Positions 53,599-63,816 of a stretch of 64,000 nt of DNA are shown piece after piece. The notes under the pieces were generated by a model. That model worked only from the letters and a program-made list of their open reading frames with translations, had not been told where the DNA came from and did no database searches. The first letter of the stretch is position 1. Every line of letters begins with the position of its first letter. Source of the DNA: Bacteroidota bacterium (GTDB lineage Bacteria; Bacteroidota; Bacteroidia; Chitinophagales; Chitinophagaceae); contig JAEZGI010000025.1 of NCBI GenBank assembly GCA_023416995.1, forward strand, positions 1-64,000. Reading direction: 5' to 3'. The position numbers and the translations under genes were made by a program.

Positions 53599-55578
53599 TC
53601 AGTTGTTTAGCGCTATGCTAACCCGCGAGCTTCCATCCCATTTAATCTTTTGTTTCACCTTGCCTTCTCTGCTCACTTCAATCAAATACCCTTTCCGGCT
53701 TTTGCTCACCGCAATATCAAAGCTCTTGTTAAATGCTTTGATGTTTTTAAGACTCATCGAGTTCCAGGTTGCGGGCAAACGCGGCTGAATGCTAAACTCA
53801 TTAAAACTTACCGGTTCAAAGCCAAACAAACCCTCCGTGATCACCCTGCAATACAAACCGCTTTCACCTGCAAGATGCCGCTGATCTCCCTCCGGCCAGG
53901 CTTCAATAGCATAAGGCACATGTTTACCCAACAAACGCAAGGAAGAATAATAATTGAAATAAGAAATGGCAGTATCAACTGCACCGGCATTTAATATGCC
54001 ACGAAACGCATATAAAGTGGATCTGTCCCAAAAGGTTTTAGAACCTGATTCCGTTAAAATTCCATCTTTAGTCCATAGCCGGTCTGAAAGCAGCGCACGA
54101 ATGGTTTCATCTTTTCGGTCAAATATGCCCATCACCAACGGAATGCAAATCCAGGATCTGAGCCTGACATTTTTATCATAATACTTATAGGTGTTATATC
54201 CTTCTACACTCCCACCAAAATACTTTTCTATATCACTATGCAAATGGCTGGCTTCCTGTTGCAGACCAGTCGCTTCTTTTTGCAATCCTAAAGCCTGCGC
54301 AAGTCTGGATGAGTACATCCATGCACCATAAGTGAGTACGTTTGTTGAAAGATTTATATCGCCGGCAGGAAAGCGACCTTCCAACTCGTCGGAAGTTGAA
54401 GCGATCACACCATCTGTTGTACGCTGGCGGCGAAGGTATTCGTTGCACCAGTTGATAAGTGGCCACAATTTTCGAGCTTCCAATGTATCCGCATTATATA
54501 AAGCAAACAGGGCCGCACCATAAGCAATCATAGCCTGGTCACCACGATCCCCGGCACCGTTCCAATAATCGAGTCCTTCGGCTATGATAGAACTGGGTAT
54601 TGGCTTATAGTCCGGGTTCATATACCTGGCGAACAGACGAAAAGAGTTGCGGGCAGACTCCAAAGCTTCAACATTACCTAAAAAAGGGAAAAATGGGTTC
54701 ACATATTCAGCCTGGTCATTTGCCCATATGGCTGCATAATAATCACCGCCACCGGGTCCATGCATTAAGCCATCCCTTGTATCAAATATGCTTTCCGAAG
54801 TTCTCAATTTGGCAAACTCAAACATCCGGTTGATCGTATCATTCGGTGTTGTGAGTATCAGTGATTTGCCAAGTCCACCGATAAATTGCAGGCGTTTGTC
54901 AAATTCATAATCGACAGAACAATATACGGGAGGCTCCACAGCTTTATAGCCTGCTATCACTACGGAAAAAACATAGCTTTCACCGGGATTAAGTGTGATG
55001 CGTCCATGATCATACACCTGGTAGGATATAACATAAGATCCATACACTCCAGCGGAAGCCACGGTGGTTCTTTCTTTTTTAACCGCCGGGATGTTAATGT
55101 CAACAGGTTTGTTCCCGGTGTTTTTCAGCATCATTTTCTCAAGATGGGCAGCCTTTGATGTGGATGGAAAGATCGTACGCTGTATTGAAACTCCTTCATC
55201 AGTGTTACTGAACGATTGCAGATAACCATGTATATAAAACGAAACCGGTTTTTCTTTTATATAACGACCGTTGAAGGTCACTGAGTCGATAATGTTATCA
55301 TCAAACTTTTGAACCAGGCTTCCGCGTGTATCATTCGGAATGGTTCTGAGCATCGGGAACACGAGTTTTCTTTGAAGCAAAAGCTCACCTTCGGTTGTAA
55401 CGCCATACCGGATGATGGATGATATTCGCTGACCACTCATTTCAAGATGATCCTGGTGTACCTCGTTGTTTTTAAGGTTCCAGATAATTCCACCGTCTTT
55501 AGCGAGACCCCAGACTAGCTGCTGGCCATTGATATAAGTAATATTGATCGCCAGTATCAATAGCAAAAACTTCCTCAT
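53599..55578 (-). CDS. secreted six-hairpin glycosidase-like enzyme
   Basis: The 659-residue protein has a signal peptide (ending YINGQ), a beta-sandwich N-terminal domain of about 215 residues, and an (alpha/alpha)6-barrel with GPGGGDYYAAIWANDQAEYVNPF, ISYFNYYSSLRLLGKHVPY and EAWPEGDQRHLAGESGLYCR, where acidic residues are candidates for catalysis. A short beta C-terminal domain follows. The overall plan is that of six-hairpin glycosidases (rhamnosidase-, fucosidase- or trehalase-like clans); the exact GH family is not clear. It is the last gene of the second polysaccharide locus. Confidence 0.8.
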   Translation of the reverse strand: MRKFLLLILAINITYINGQQLVWGLAKDGGIIWNLKNNEVHQDHLEMSGQRISSIIRYGVTTEGELLLQRKLVFPMLRTIPNDTRGSLVQKFDDNIIDSVTFNGRYIKEKPVSFYIHGYLQSFSNTDEGVSIQRTIFPSTSKAAHLEKMMLKNTGNKPVDINIPAVKKERTTVASAGVYGSYVISYQVYDHGRITLNPGESYVFSVVIAGYKAVEPPVYCSVDYEFDKRLQFIGGLGKSLILTTPNDTINRMFEFAKLRTSESIFDTRDGLMHGPGGGDYYAAIWANDQAEYVNPFFPFLGNVEALESARNSFRLFARYMNPDYKPIPSSIIAEGLDYWNGAGDRGDQAMIAYGAALFALYNADTLEARKLWPLINWCNEYLRRQRTTDGVIASTSDELEGRFPAGDINLSTNVLTYGAWMYSSRLAQALGLQKEATGLQQEASHLHSDIEKYFGGSVEGYNTYKYYDKNVRLRSWICIPLVMGIFDRKDETIRALLSDRLWTKDGILTESGSKTFWDRSTLYAFRGILNAGAVDTAISYFNYYSSLRLLGKHVPYAIEAWPEGDQRHLAGESGLYCRVITEGLFGFEPVSFNEFSIQPRLPATWNSMSLKNIKAFNKSFDIAVSKSRKGYLIEVSREGKVKQKIKWDGSSRVSIALNN

Positions 55579-55611
55579 TACATTAACTTTAAAATGAAAA
55601 CAAATAACCGG

Positions 55612-56622
55612 CTATAGCGAAGTGCGGCGGGCCAACGTGGTGGGTATCACCAGTTTTACCTGCTGCCGTTTCATAACGGCCTCGCCTGCCATCTTACCCA
55701 TCAGGGCAAAATCAGTTGAATAAGTTGTGATTCCTACAAATTCTTTTGCAGGTTCATCGTTGTGTGAAAGTATTCCAACATCCTTGCCGGGTCTCAATTT
55801 TTTAGCTTTGCATTCGCGCAATATCTCCCACATCACAAAGTTGTCCAGCGTAAAATATACGGCGCCTTTTTGCACTGAGCCTGGCTTGAACTCAGGGAGT
55901 ATTTTGCCGTTGATTTTAAATTTTTTCTGGAACTTTTTGAATGCACTTACAATTTCCTTCGGGTCGAGTGATTGCGGCGAATGATAAAAGATCATCTGGT
56001 CAAATTGCCGGATCGCGTCCACAAGCTGAACAAACGCACTATACGATGATCTTTCAAACTCCTGGGTTATATGATTGAACTCTCCTTCGAGCGGCTCGTA
56101 CCTGTCAAACATCAGGAACTTGTTTCGTGGAATGCTTTCAAGTAACTCTTTCGTTTTTGGATGTGGAATCGGCGCCACCACATACATTCCGTATTTGCCC
56201 CGGATCTGTTGCAGAATCGTTTCGAAAATCTCTATGTTTCCATGATGAAAAAAAACATTGAATTCAACATCCTCGCCCAACTGTTTTCGGAAGTTTCTAT
56301 AAAACTGTTCTTCAAAAGTATCCAGATTGTACATCAGCAGCGCCAGTTTCAAACTCCGGATAGTATTATCGTTTGCAACAAAATATCCTAACCTGTTTTT
56401 TGATTCAATCAAACCCCTGCTTACCAGATCCCGGTAGCCTTTCATGATTGTTTCGCGCGAAAACTTCAGCTCACGAATCATTGCATTCACTGATGGAAGC
56501 ATATCAGAATGCCCAATCACCTTATCGTTTATCGCATTAATAATCCCCTGAACCAGCCGATCATGTTTAGAATAAGAAGCAACTCCTTCCAGTTCCCGAA
56601 TCTTCTCAATTATACTATCCAT
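55612..56622 (-). CDS. GntR-type regulator with LacI-like sensor domain
   Basis: The 336-residue protein has an N-terminal winged helix of the GntR type (DMLPSVNAMIRELKFSRETIMKGYRDLVSRGLIESKNRLGYFV, about residues 38-84). A periplasmic-binding-protein-like domain follows (FFHHGNIEIFE, PKTKELLESIPRNKFLMFDRY, VGILSHNDEPAKEFVGITTYSTDFALMGKMAGEAVMKR). This pairing is a sugar-sensing form found in Bacteroidota utilisation loci. It lies within the operon between two glycosidase-like genes, so it probably senses the released sugar and controls the locus. Confidence 0.88.
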   Translation of the reverse strand: MDSIIEKIRELEGVASYSKHDRLVQGIINAINDKVIGHSDMLPSVNAMIRELKFSRETIMKGYRDLVSRGLIESKNRLGYFVANDNTIRSLKLALLMYNLDTFEEQFYRNFRKQLGEDVEFNVFFHHGNIEIFETILQQIRGKYGMYVVAPIPHPKTKELLESIPRNKFLMFDRYEPLEGEFNHITQEFERSSYSAFVQLVDAIRQFDQMIFYHSPQSLDPKEIVSAFKKFQKKFKINGKILPEFKPGSVQKGAVYFTLDNFVMWEILRECKAKKLRPGKDVGILSHNDEPAKEFVGITTYSTDFALMGKMAGEAVMKRQQVKLVIPTTLARRTSL

Positions 56623-56664
56623 TAAGCAATATTTATTTGGCGCTCCGGCACTTTAGCGGTGCGA

Positions 56665-58101
56665 TTATTTTACAAACGCAATCGCAGTTGAGCCTGATTT
56701 GATTTTCACATCAGCGTATGAAATGGTTCTTCCCAGCCGATCCTTTTCAAATTTGGCTTTCACTCTTTTCCCATTCACAGATAGTGCCGGGTGACGACCG
56801 TTGAACTTAACCCGCCATGTAAAATCAGTTTGACCTTTATTTTCTATGGTCGATTTGTTCTTAGAATGTTCCAGGTTTATAAGCGTCGATAATACAGGCA
56901 CATCCCTGATCGCAACAATTTCTTCCTCATCGCCATTATAAACCGTGCTGATCCTGCTATAACGGGCATCTGCATCCACTCCCATCATACCCTGTACAAA
57001 ACCTTCGATCACTCCAAACGAAACCTCGGGATATTCTCTTCTCTTTTTTGCTGAATCGGTCAGATGAAATATGTATTCCCTGGCCTTCCCGCTGTATCCG
57101 TATTTATAAAGCAGGTACGGAAAATAAGAGAGATTTTCGACATTCCAGTTTTTTGATGTAAGATGTTCTATGGTTTTCCTTGTTCTGACTGTATCGGTCA
57201 AAGCATCGAACCACAATAAAAACGTTTCTCCTTCGCCTTTACCATATTTTCCATCATTGGTAAGATGTGTATTGTACTGTGAAGCGGCGTCATCCCACCA
57301 ATATCTATCTATATGCTCGCGATAAGCTTTCGCTTTCGATTCGTATTTCTTTGCCTGTGCGCCTTTTTTCTGTAATTGGAGTATAGAAGCATAGCTTTCA
57401 AGTCCACTGCTTATAGCGGCAATCAAATCAACTCCTATTCTCAAGTCAGGTACTCCCTCGGAATAAGAAGGAAGGCCACGGGCGCGATGAAATGCATCCC
57501 TGATATTGAAAGGCTGGGGCACGTTCACATAACCTGGACGGGTCAGTAATGAGTCTACCTGCAGTATCCATCTTTCAATATAATCATCTACAGATTTCTG
57601 ATGAAAATTCAAAAACGTGGGATCATTGATGTATGTTTTATCACCGGTCCATAAATACATGCGCCAACTCGCACTAAGGATGTCAAAATTTGCATTGAGG
57701 TTATACCAGAACTCCTTATCGTTCCGGTAATCTTCCGGCGCAGGACCACCGGATGCATTCATTTCCCAGTATGAGCACCAATCCTTGCTTTCAGATATAT
57801 TCTTTGCAAACAGCGTGAACATGTTTTTATTTTGAGCAGAAAGCGAAAGGATCTCTCCTCCGATACTTTGATGCGCAACATCACGCATACAAAATGCCGA
57901 TCGTGGTGGCAGGGCCGATTCATACCAGGGACCAACCGGGTCGGATGGTTTGCCATTGTATGATAAAGCCATTTGCTTTGCCCAGTTAAAACGCTTCTCT
58001 AATTCTTTGTTAGAAGACGATAATGTGATTCCCGGTTGCTGCGCTATTGTAACTACGGAAATACAGGATGTAAACAGTGCGAGAATTATATTATTCTTCA
58101 T
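56665..58101 (-). CDS. secreted six-hairpin glycosidase-like protein
   Basis: This 478-residue protein starts with a signal peptide (ending VVTIAQ). The body is an (alpha/alpha)6-type barrel: LPPRSAFCMRDVAHQSIGGEILSLS, WCSYWEMNASGGPAPEDYRNDKEFWYNLNANFDIL, RYWWDDAASQYNT and EGETFLLWFDALTD. The C-terminal 90 residues form a beta domain. The CMRDVAHQ block with nearby acidic residues recalls six-hairpin glycosidases. It is smaller than the other enzyme of the locus and lacks its N-terminal domain. The substrate is not evident. Confidence 0.78.
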   Translation of the reverse strand: MKNNIILALFTSCISVVTIAQQPGITLSSSNKELEKRFNWAKQMALSYNGKPSDPVGPWYESALPPRSAFCMRDVAHQSIGGEILSLSAQNKNMFTLFAKNISESKDWCSYWEMNASGGPAPEDYRNDKEFWYNLNANFDILSASWRMYLWTGDKTYINDPTFLNFHQKSVDDYIERWILQVDSLLTRPGYVNVPQPFNIRDAFHRARGLPSYSEGVPDLRIGVDLIAAISSGLESYASILQLQKKGAQAKKYESKAKAYREHIDRYWWDDAASQYNTHLTNDGKYGKGEGETFLLWFDALTDTVRTRKTIEHLTSKNWNVENLSYFPYLLYKYGYSGKAREYIFHLTDSAKKRREYPEVSFGVIEGFVQGMMGVDADARYSRISTVYNGDEEEIVAIRDVPVLSTLINLEHSKNKSTIENKGQTDFTWRVKFNGRHPALSVNGKRVKAKFEKDRLGRTISYADVKIKSGSTAIAFVK

Positions 58102-58173
58102 CTTACTCGTTTAAGTTTGTTTCAAAGGCAGAATACACGATGTGTTTCTGCCTTTGATATGGTCTGCTACTAA

Positions 58174-59808
58174 TCAATAATCAGGATTCTGAACAATCGC
58201 CGGGTTTTTCTGCGTTTCTACTCTTGGAATCGGATACAAATAGAAGCTTGGTACCCAAACTCTTTTCTGAACAACCAATGGTGTATAGGTGAATGACCCG
58301 TCGTTTTGCTTCTCGATGACCATGCCCATTGCATCTAAAGAACCTACTTCTGCGATACCCCATCTCCGGATATCAAAAAAGCGATGGCCCTCAAAACACA
58401 GTTCAATTCTGCGTTCTTCACGAATACTATTCATCAGGTCGCTGCCTGCGAGTGTTACTGCAGGTAAACCGGCTTTTTCTGTTCTGATATAGTTCAGATA
58501 TTTCAGCGCCTCCGCAGTTTCACCCAGCTCGGCACAAGCTTCCGCATAATTTAAATATACTTCGGCTAAACGGAATACAACCCATTGCTTCACATTTGGC
58601 ACCAGGGCCAGCCAATCATGTGTGTCATCCACCATTTTCCGCACCGTGTACCGGGTTTTAGATGCGTTCCAGGGTGAAAACGGACTTTGCGGTGAATCAT
58701 CACCACCTTCGTAAAACTCAGTCAGCCTGCCTTTGAACATTTGATTGTTTGCAAGGATATCAGCATAAAAACGTGGTTCCCTGTTCAGGTATGGTTCTTT
58801 TGCATGGGTGGGATTGTTCCAGTCGAACGGTGTTCCATCTGCCATGCGGAATGCATCTACCATTTGCTGGATCGGGTTGTAAGCGGCGTAGCCTTCATAA
58901 CCATTGGGACTCATATCCCTGTCATAAGTGTTGTACCGATCCTCAAATATTGTCTCGTTATAAACCCTTGCCATAATCACCTCCTCGTTAAAGAGGTCCA
59001 GGAAAGTTTTGTTGTAGGATCCATCACCTGCGTTACCATACAAAGAGTAGGCATTAAGATCAATTACTGCTTTTGCCGCATCACGCGCCGCTTCCCACCG
59101 ACTCCTGTCGTTATCGGGATTAAACCTGGCACTTGCTGCATACAAAAGTAATCTCGACTTCAAGGCAAGCGCAGCACCTCTTGTGGCTCTGCCCTTGTTG
59201 TCGTTTGAATAATCCAAAGGCAGTAGTTCGATGGCCCTTGCCAGGTCAGCCAATATAAAATCTTTTGTTTCATCCCAGGTGGCCCTGCTTTCGGAAAATT
59301 CATTATCGGTCACATCATACACACGATCTATCAACGGTACGCCACCAAACCGTTTGAGAAGTTCAAAATAGGTGAGCCCGCGCAGAAAATGGTTTTCTCC
59401 TTTAAGCCGGTCAACGAAAGCAGCATTGGTAGTGCTTGCCGCCAGCGCATCCGCATTTTGAAAGAAGATATTTGTGTAACGTACGGTACCATACAACGAA
59501 GACCAGAAGTTCAGTGAACTTGCAAAGTTATCCTGCGTTCCCTGACCTGTAACCGCTGTATTTTCGCTCATCCAGTTAAAGTTTGAGTATAACTCATCGG
59601 TTTGAGCACCCCAACCATGACCTGCATCTTTAAAAGAAAAGACAACTCTTGAATAAATATTGTTTACAAATAATTCTGCAAGTTTAGGATCGCTCCACAC
59701 GTCTTTATCTGTAAATGAACTGAGCGGTTTTAACTCAAGTTCTTTGCTGCAGGATAGTTGGAGTATCAACACCAATATTACACCTGCATATCTTAAAGCC
59801 TTGTTCAT
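58174..59808 (-). CDS. SusD/RagB-family outer-membrane lipoprotein
   Basis: This 544-residue SusD protein has a signal peptide with lipobox (ILQLSC), LKPLSSFTDKDVWSD, the HFLRGLTYFELLKRFGGVPLID helix pair, RLAEVYLNYAEACAELGE and RRIELCFEGHRFFDIRRWG, all SusD_RagB hallmarks. It begins 16 nt after its susC partner. It should bind the glycan that the two downstream six-hairpin enzymes process. Confidence 0.95.
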   Translation of the reverse strand: MNKALRYAGVILVLILQLSCSKELELKPLSSFTDKDVWSDPKLAELFVNNIYSRVVFSFKDAGHGWGAQTDELYSNFNWMSENTAVTGQGTQDNFASSLNFWSSLYGTVRYTNIFFQNADALAASTTNAAFVDRLKGENHFLRGLTYFELLKRFGGVPLIDRVYDVTDNEFSESRATWDETKDFILADLARAIELLPLDYSNDNKGRATRGAALALKSRLLLYAASARFNPDNDRSRWEAARDAAKAVIDLNAYSLYGNAGDGSYNKTFLDLFNEEVIMARVYNETIFEDRYNTYDRDMSPNGYEGYAAYNPIQQMVDAFRMADGTPFDWNNPTHAKEPYLNREPRFYADILANNQMFKGRLTEFYEGGDDSPQSPFSPWNASKTRYTVRKMVDDTHDWLALVPNVKQWVVFRLAEVYLNYAEACAELGETAEALKYLNYIRTEKAGLPAVTLAGSDLMNSIREERRIELCFEGHRFFDIRRWGIAEVGSLDAMGMVIEKQNDGSFTYTPLVVQKRVWVPSFYLYPIPRVETQKNPAIVQNPDY

Positions 59809-59824
59809 AAAAATCGTTTAGCAG

Positions 59825-62800
59825 TTAAAAGGTTATGTTAGCACCAATATTTACGATCCGTTGTTGTGGATAATACTTACCCGCATCGTTTGGACTTTCA
59901 GGATCAAATGATGGTCCGAACTGGTCGATTGAAAACAGGTTGCTGCCGCTCAGATAGATCCGGATACCCTGTATAGCGAAACGGTTTAAGGTTTGTACCG
60001 GCAATGAATAACCGATTTCAACCGTTTTCAGCCTGAGGAAAGAAGCATCACGTAACCAGAAATCAGATCCCCAGCTATTGGTACCAGTAGTTCTTCCGGT
60101 TGGACCGTTAAAGTTTCTTGGATATTTGTTGTCACCTTCTTTTTGCCATCTGTCATCAAAAAACTCACGTGACATATTCAGACCCGCAGGCATCAGATAT
60201 GCCTTTGCCCTCGCCTGTCCCTGTAAAAACATACTAAAATCCAGGCTCTTGAAACTACCGCCAAAGCCTGCTCCGAACATAATTTCCGGTGTTCTGCTGG
60301 TGGTCATTTTCACCTTGTCGAGATCGTTAATAACATTGTCTTTGTTTTGATCCACATATCTGATATCGCCGGGGCCGGTATTTGTTCCCTGCGCGCCCGG
60401 AGGCAATGCTGCACCGTTCAACTGATCCCTGTTCTGCCATAGTCCGTCAGATACAAACAGTGACCATGAATCGATCGGGAAACCGGTCCTTCTCTGATAA
60501 TCAGGAAGGTTTGGAGTCTCATCAATAAACAACACCTTGTTTCTTGCGAACGTAAACGTTCCTCTTACATTATATGCAAACGAGGTATTAACTCTTTTTC
60601 TGTAAAACGCTTCAAAGTCAAGTCCCCTGTTCAAAACCTTGCCTATATTTTCAGGAGGCAATGTAAGTCCTGTGTATTCAGGTACCGAAGCCGAGCGTTG
60701 AATAAGGATGTCAGATCTTACGGAGCGAAACAGGTCCAGTGTAAACCCTAACTGTCCATTCAGAAACTGTGCATCTACACCAACGTTAGACGTTGTGGCA
60801 ACCTCCCAGGTGATGTTTGGATTTGGTGTGGCTCCCAGTGTCATTCGCTGGTAGCGGGTTGCGTTGGTTCCGAAGTAATAACCAAAGGCAGGGTTGTACT
60901 GCTGCAGGTAATTAAAAGCGGGAACTGCATCGTTACCGACCTGTCCCCATGAACCTCTTAACTTCAACTCGCTGACGAGTGCAGATTTAAAGAAAGCTTC
61001 ATTTGAGATGCGCCATGCTGCAGACAGTCCCGGGAAAAATCCGAACCGGTTATTTTTTGGAAAGTTTTGGGATCCATCATATCTCATGTTCACATCAAGC
61101 AGGTATTTGTTTTGATATCCGTAAGAGATCCTGCTGATATAGTTGATCCGCGCTGCTTGTCCTGCAGTAGACCCGGTTGTTTGTCCTACTTCACTACCAG
61201 TGAAAAGCTGGTCAACGAGATTACTCAACAGGTTTCTTCTGAAAGCTGTTATACCATCGTTTTTTGCGTTGTAATATTCATACGATGCAAACGCTTCAAG
61301 CGAATGATCGTTGAACTGGCGCGCAAACGACAACCTTATATTATACAGTTTTTCCACTGCACCATTGCGGGCTTCAGTGAGCTCGGGCGCCACTTGGGAG
61401 TTGACCTGGCGGTAATCGTTAATGGCACCATCATAAGCGTAGGCCGGTGGTGGTGTTTTTTTGAAACCTTTATACTTGCTGTTATCGAGATCGTAAGCAA
61501 AATAACCGTCGAGAGATAATCCTTTCACTACAGGCGAAAGGTTCCAGTTGAAAGAGGTTTTTGTTTGAAGATAGTCTGTTGTTCTTCTTTGATACCCCAG
61601 GGCGTCAGAGGTAACATACACAAGACTATTACCCGGACCGCCACCGATGCCGACACCAACGTTACCGTTAGGATATACAGCTGCAAGATATGGGTAGGCC
61701 AGCCATAATTCGCTGAAAACGCCACCCGCACTATAATCGGGCGAGCCTCCGTTTGAAAACTGGTTGCGATACATCACGTCGAGCCCGATCTTGAAATTGT
61801 TAACGGGTGTGATATCGAGGTTGGCTCTTGCCTGCGTTTGTTTGTAGAAAGTAGAGTTGCCCTTATAATTTCCATCCTGGTTTTGGTGCTGACCAGAAAG
61901 GAAGTATTTTATTTTATCTGTTCCACCACTTAATGTAAGTGTATAGTTTTGCTGAAGTGTCCAGTCTTTCATGATTGCATCCCACCAGTCTGTATTTGGA
62001 TGAGTTAACGGTGAAGAGCCGTCTTTATATTTTTGCAGATCTTCATCGGTGAGTGTTCTGCCTGTGCCGGCGCCGGGCAGCGTATAGTATTCTCTTTCTG
62101 CTACAGCGTATTCATACGAGTTCAGCAGGCTTGGTTTTCTTGTTGGTTGGGTAAAAGCCTGGTTAACTGAAAATGACAAAGAGCTTTTACCGCTGCTACC
62201 CCTTTTGGTGGTGATAAGAATAACACCGTTGGCGGCGCGGGCCCCGTATATCGCAGCAGTTGCATCTTTAAGTACTGTAAAAGATGCAATATCGGCGGGG
62301 TTAAGACGTGCGAAACCACCGGCTCTGTCTGGAATTCCATCAATAACGATCAGGGGACTCTGATCGCCGAGAGTGCCTTTACCGCGGATGAAAACCGATG
62401 CATCATCATTGCCAGGTTCACCGCTGCGGGTATTGACAATCAGGCCAGGTACCTGTCCTGCTATTGAATTGGTAAGATTTGCTGCCGGTGATTTTTCAAG
62501 TTCGCGGCCACTAACTGATGAAACGGCACCTGTAAGATTGCCCTTGGTTTTTGTACCATAACCAACAACTACAACTTCGTTTAATGATGTGCTTTCTGTT
62601 GAGAGTTTAACATCAAGAACTGTTTTGCCTTCAGTAGGTAGTTCGACTGTAGCATAACCTTTAAAAGAGATCGTGAGTATAGCAGTGTTGCCGGAAATCG
62701 ATATTTCGAAGTCGCCTTTACTATCTGTCTGTGTGCCTGCATTTCCGTTTTTCTCCATCACGGAGGCACCAACAACTGGTTCACCACGATCGTCGGTTAC

Positions 62801-62941
62801 ATGGCCAGTGATTATCCTGCCTGTTTGTGCGAAGGAGTTGGCAGTGATAATGGTAAGACATAAAATCAGGCACAGTAGTTTGAAGCAGGCAGAGAGCCGG
62901 CTGGAACCACGGAATATTTTTCCTGTCCCAAAATTTAGCAT
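59825..62941 (-). CDS. SusC/RagA-family TonB-dependent transporter
   Basis: The frame opens with TTG at 62986, but the ATG at 62941 (MLNFGTGKIF) begins a better N-terminus with a signal peptide ending ANSFAQ (1,038 residues). A carboxypeptidase-regulatory-like domain (GHVTDDRGEPVVGASV), a TonB-box-like EVVVVGYGT, the plug signature DATAAIYGARAANGVILITTKRG and a long barrel follow. No STN domain is present. It heads the second polysaccharide locus of five minus-strand genes and forms the transport pore with the adjacent SusD. Confidence 0.95.
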   Translation of the reverse strand: MLNFGTGKIFRGSSRLSACFKLLCLILCLTIITANSFAQTGRIITGHVTDDRGEPVVGASVMEKNGNAGTQTDSKGDFEISISGNTAILTISFKGYATVELPTEGKTVLDVKLSTESTSLNEVVVVGYGTKTKGNLTGAVSSVSGRELEKSPAANLTNSIAGQVPGLIVNTRSGEPGNDDASVFIRGKGTLGDQSPLIVIDGIPDRAGGFARLNPADIASFTVLKDATAAIYGARAANGVILITTKRGSSGKSSLSFSVNQAFTQPTRKPSLLNSYEYAVAEREYYTLPGAGTGRTLTDEDLQKYKDGSSPLTHPNTDWWDAIMKDWTLQQNYTLTLSGGTDKIKYFLSGQHQNQDGNYKGNSTFYKQTQARANLDITPVNNFKIGLDVMYRNQFSNGGSPDYSAGGVFSELWLAYPYLAAVYPNGNVGVGIGGGPGNSLVYVTSDALGYQRRTTDYLQTKTSFNWNLSPVVKGLSLDGYFAYDLDNSKYKGFKKTPPPAYAYDGAINDYRQVNSQVAPELTEARNGAVEKLYNIRLSFARQFNDHSLEAFASYEYYNAKNDGITAFRRNLLSNLVDQLFTGSEVGQTTGSTAGQAARINYISRISYGYQNKYLLDVNMRYDGSQNFPKNNRFGFFPGLSAAWRISNEAFFKSALVSELKLRGSWGQVGNDAVPAFNYLQQYNPAFGYYFGTNATRYQRMTLGATPNPNITWEVATTSNVGVDAQFLNGQLGFTLDLFRSVRSDILIQRSASVPEYTGLTLPPENIGKVLNRGLDFEAFYRKRVNTSFAYNVRGTFTFARNKVLFIDETPNLPDYQRRTGFPIDSWSLFVSDGLWQNRDQLNGAALPPGAQGTNTGPGDIRYVDQNKDNVINDLDKVKMTTSRTPEIMFGAGFGGSFKSLDFSMFLQGQARAKAYLMPAGLNMSREFFDDRWQKEGDNKYPRNFNGPTGRTTGTNSWGSDFWLRDASFLRLKTVEIGYSLPVQTLNRFAIQGIRIYLSGSNLFSIDQFGPSFDPESPNDAGKYYPQQRIVNIGANITF

Positions 62942-63313
62942 AACAAAAAAATTGAATGGTTTATGAAGGGTGATGTCTCGAAGCAATGATTATTTACCTG
63001 GGGCAGGTGGGCTACGAGGTATTCGAAGTCAGGACTTTCATGGCAGCATCAGTTTTGATTAATTAAAAAAATCATCTATTCTATTCTGGTCTGTTCTAGT
63101 GCCCCAAAATAAAAACGAATTTCTTTAACCTCCAAATAAACTCTTGATGCCGGGGAATGTCTGGTAAGAATAGTACATGGGAATTTTAATCCCGACATAA
63201 GCCTGAGTGGGAGAAATATCTTGATGTTAGTATCTGTGGAAAAGATCCGCGACGGACTAATTATCCGCTCCGGACGAGGAGGCTAACAGTTGTAACCTGG
63301 ATGATACTGTAGG
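62942..63313. other. intergenic region upstream of the second SusC gene
   Basis: About 370 bp without a supportable gene. TTCTATTCT-type short repeats lie near 63077-63099 and may be operator half-sites for the locus regulator. A GTAACCT/AGGTTAC stem (63292-63317) overlaps the hemerythrin stop codon and may end that transcript, though no T-run follows. No exact TTTG/TAnnTTTG promoter was found. Confidence 0.35.
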
Positions 63314-63796
63314 TTACTTCTTCAGCCAGAAAGCATCGGGCCATTGTAGGTCTGGATCAGGCCCGGCATTGGTGCGTTTTTCGATTGCTTCCAATTCGTC
63401 TGCAGGGATATGCTGTTGCAGATGATTAAACAGGTTTCGTTCCTCAAAACGGATATGTTTTTCCAACAGGTCCGCGAAAGACCGGAGCAAAGTGTCATCG
63501 CCAAGGTTCGAGGCGATTTGAGCAACCAGGCTGTATATTTCCCTGTGCTCGGCCTCTGCCTGCCGGCGCAAAGCATCATCCGCAGCGATTCTTGAAAACA
63601 AAAACGTCTCCTCGTCAGCAAAATGTTTCTTTAACCCTGTATTGAAGAAGTGCAACACATATTTTGACATTCGCTCAGTTTCAACTCCAAGACTAAATCC
63701 CTGCCGGATTTTCCAGGTAAGCAACAGACCAAAATGATGTTCTTTGGAATAAGATATTAGCGCAGAATGTCTTTTGATTGGTTTATGTTCTTTCAT
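63314..63796 (-). CDS. hemerythrin-like domain protein
   Basis: This 160-residue protein is a four-helix hemerythrin-like (HHE) domain. Iron-ligand candidates are His20/His21 (SKEHHFGLLL), His58 and Glu62 (KKHFADEETF), His84 (AEHREIYSL), and His114 and Glu118 (EKHIRFEERNLF). The KHF.DEE and EKH.R.EE blocks are characteristic. It probably binds a di-iron centre for oxygen, nitric oxide or redox sensing. It lies 20 bp downstream of an ABC-2 permease gene on the same strand and may be cotranscribed. Confidence 0.9.
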   Translation of the reverse strand: MKEHKPIKRHSALISYSKEHHFGLLLTWKIRQGFSLGVETERMSKYVLHFFNTGLKKHFADEETFLFSRIAADDALRRQAEAEHREIYSLVAQIASNLGDDTLLRSFADLLEKHIRFEERNLFNHLQQHIPADELEAIEKRTNAGPDPDLQWPDAFWLKK

Positions 63797-63816
63797 AGCT
63801 TATGGTTTCGGCGGTG

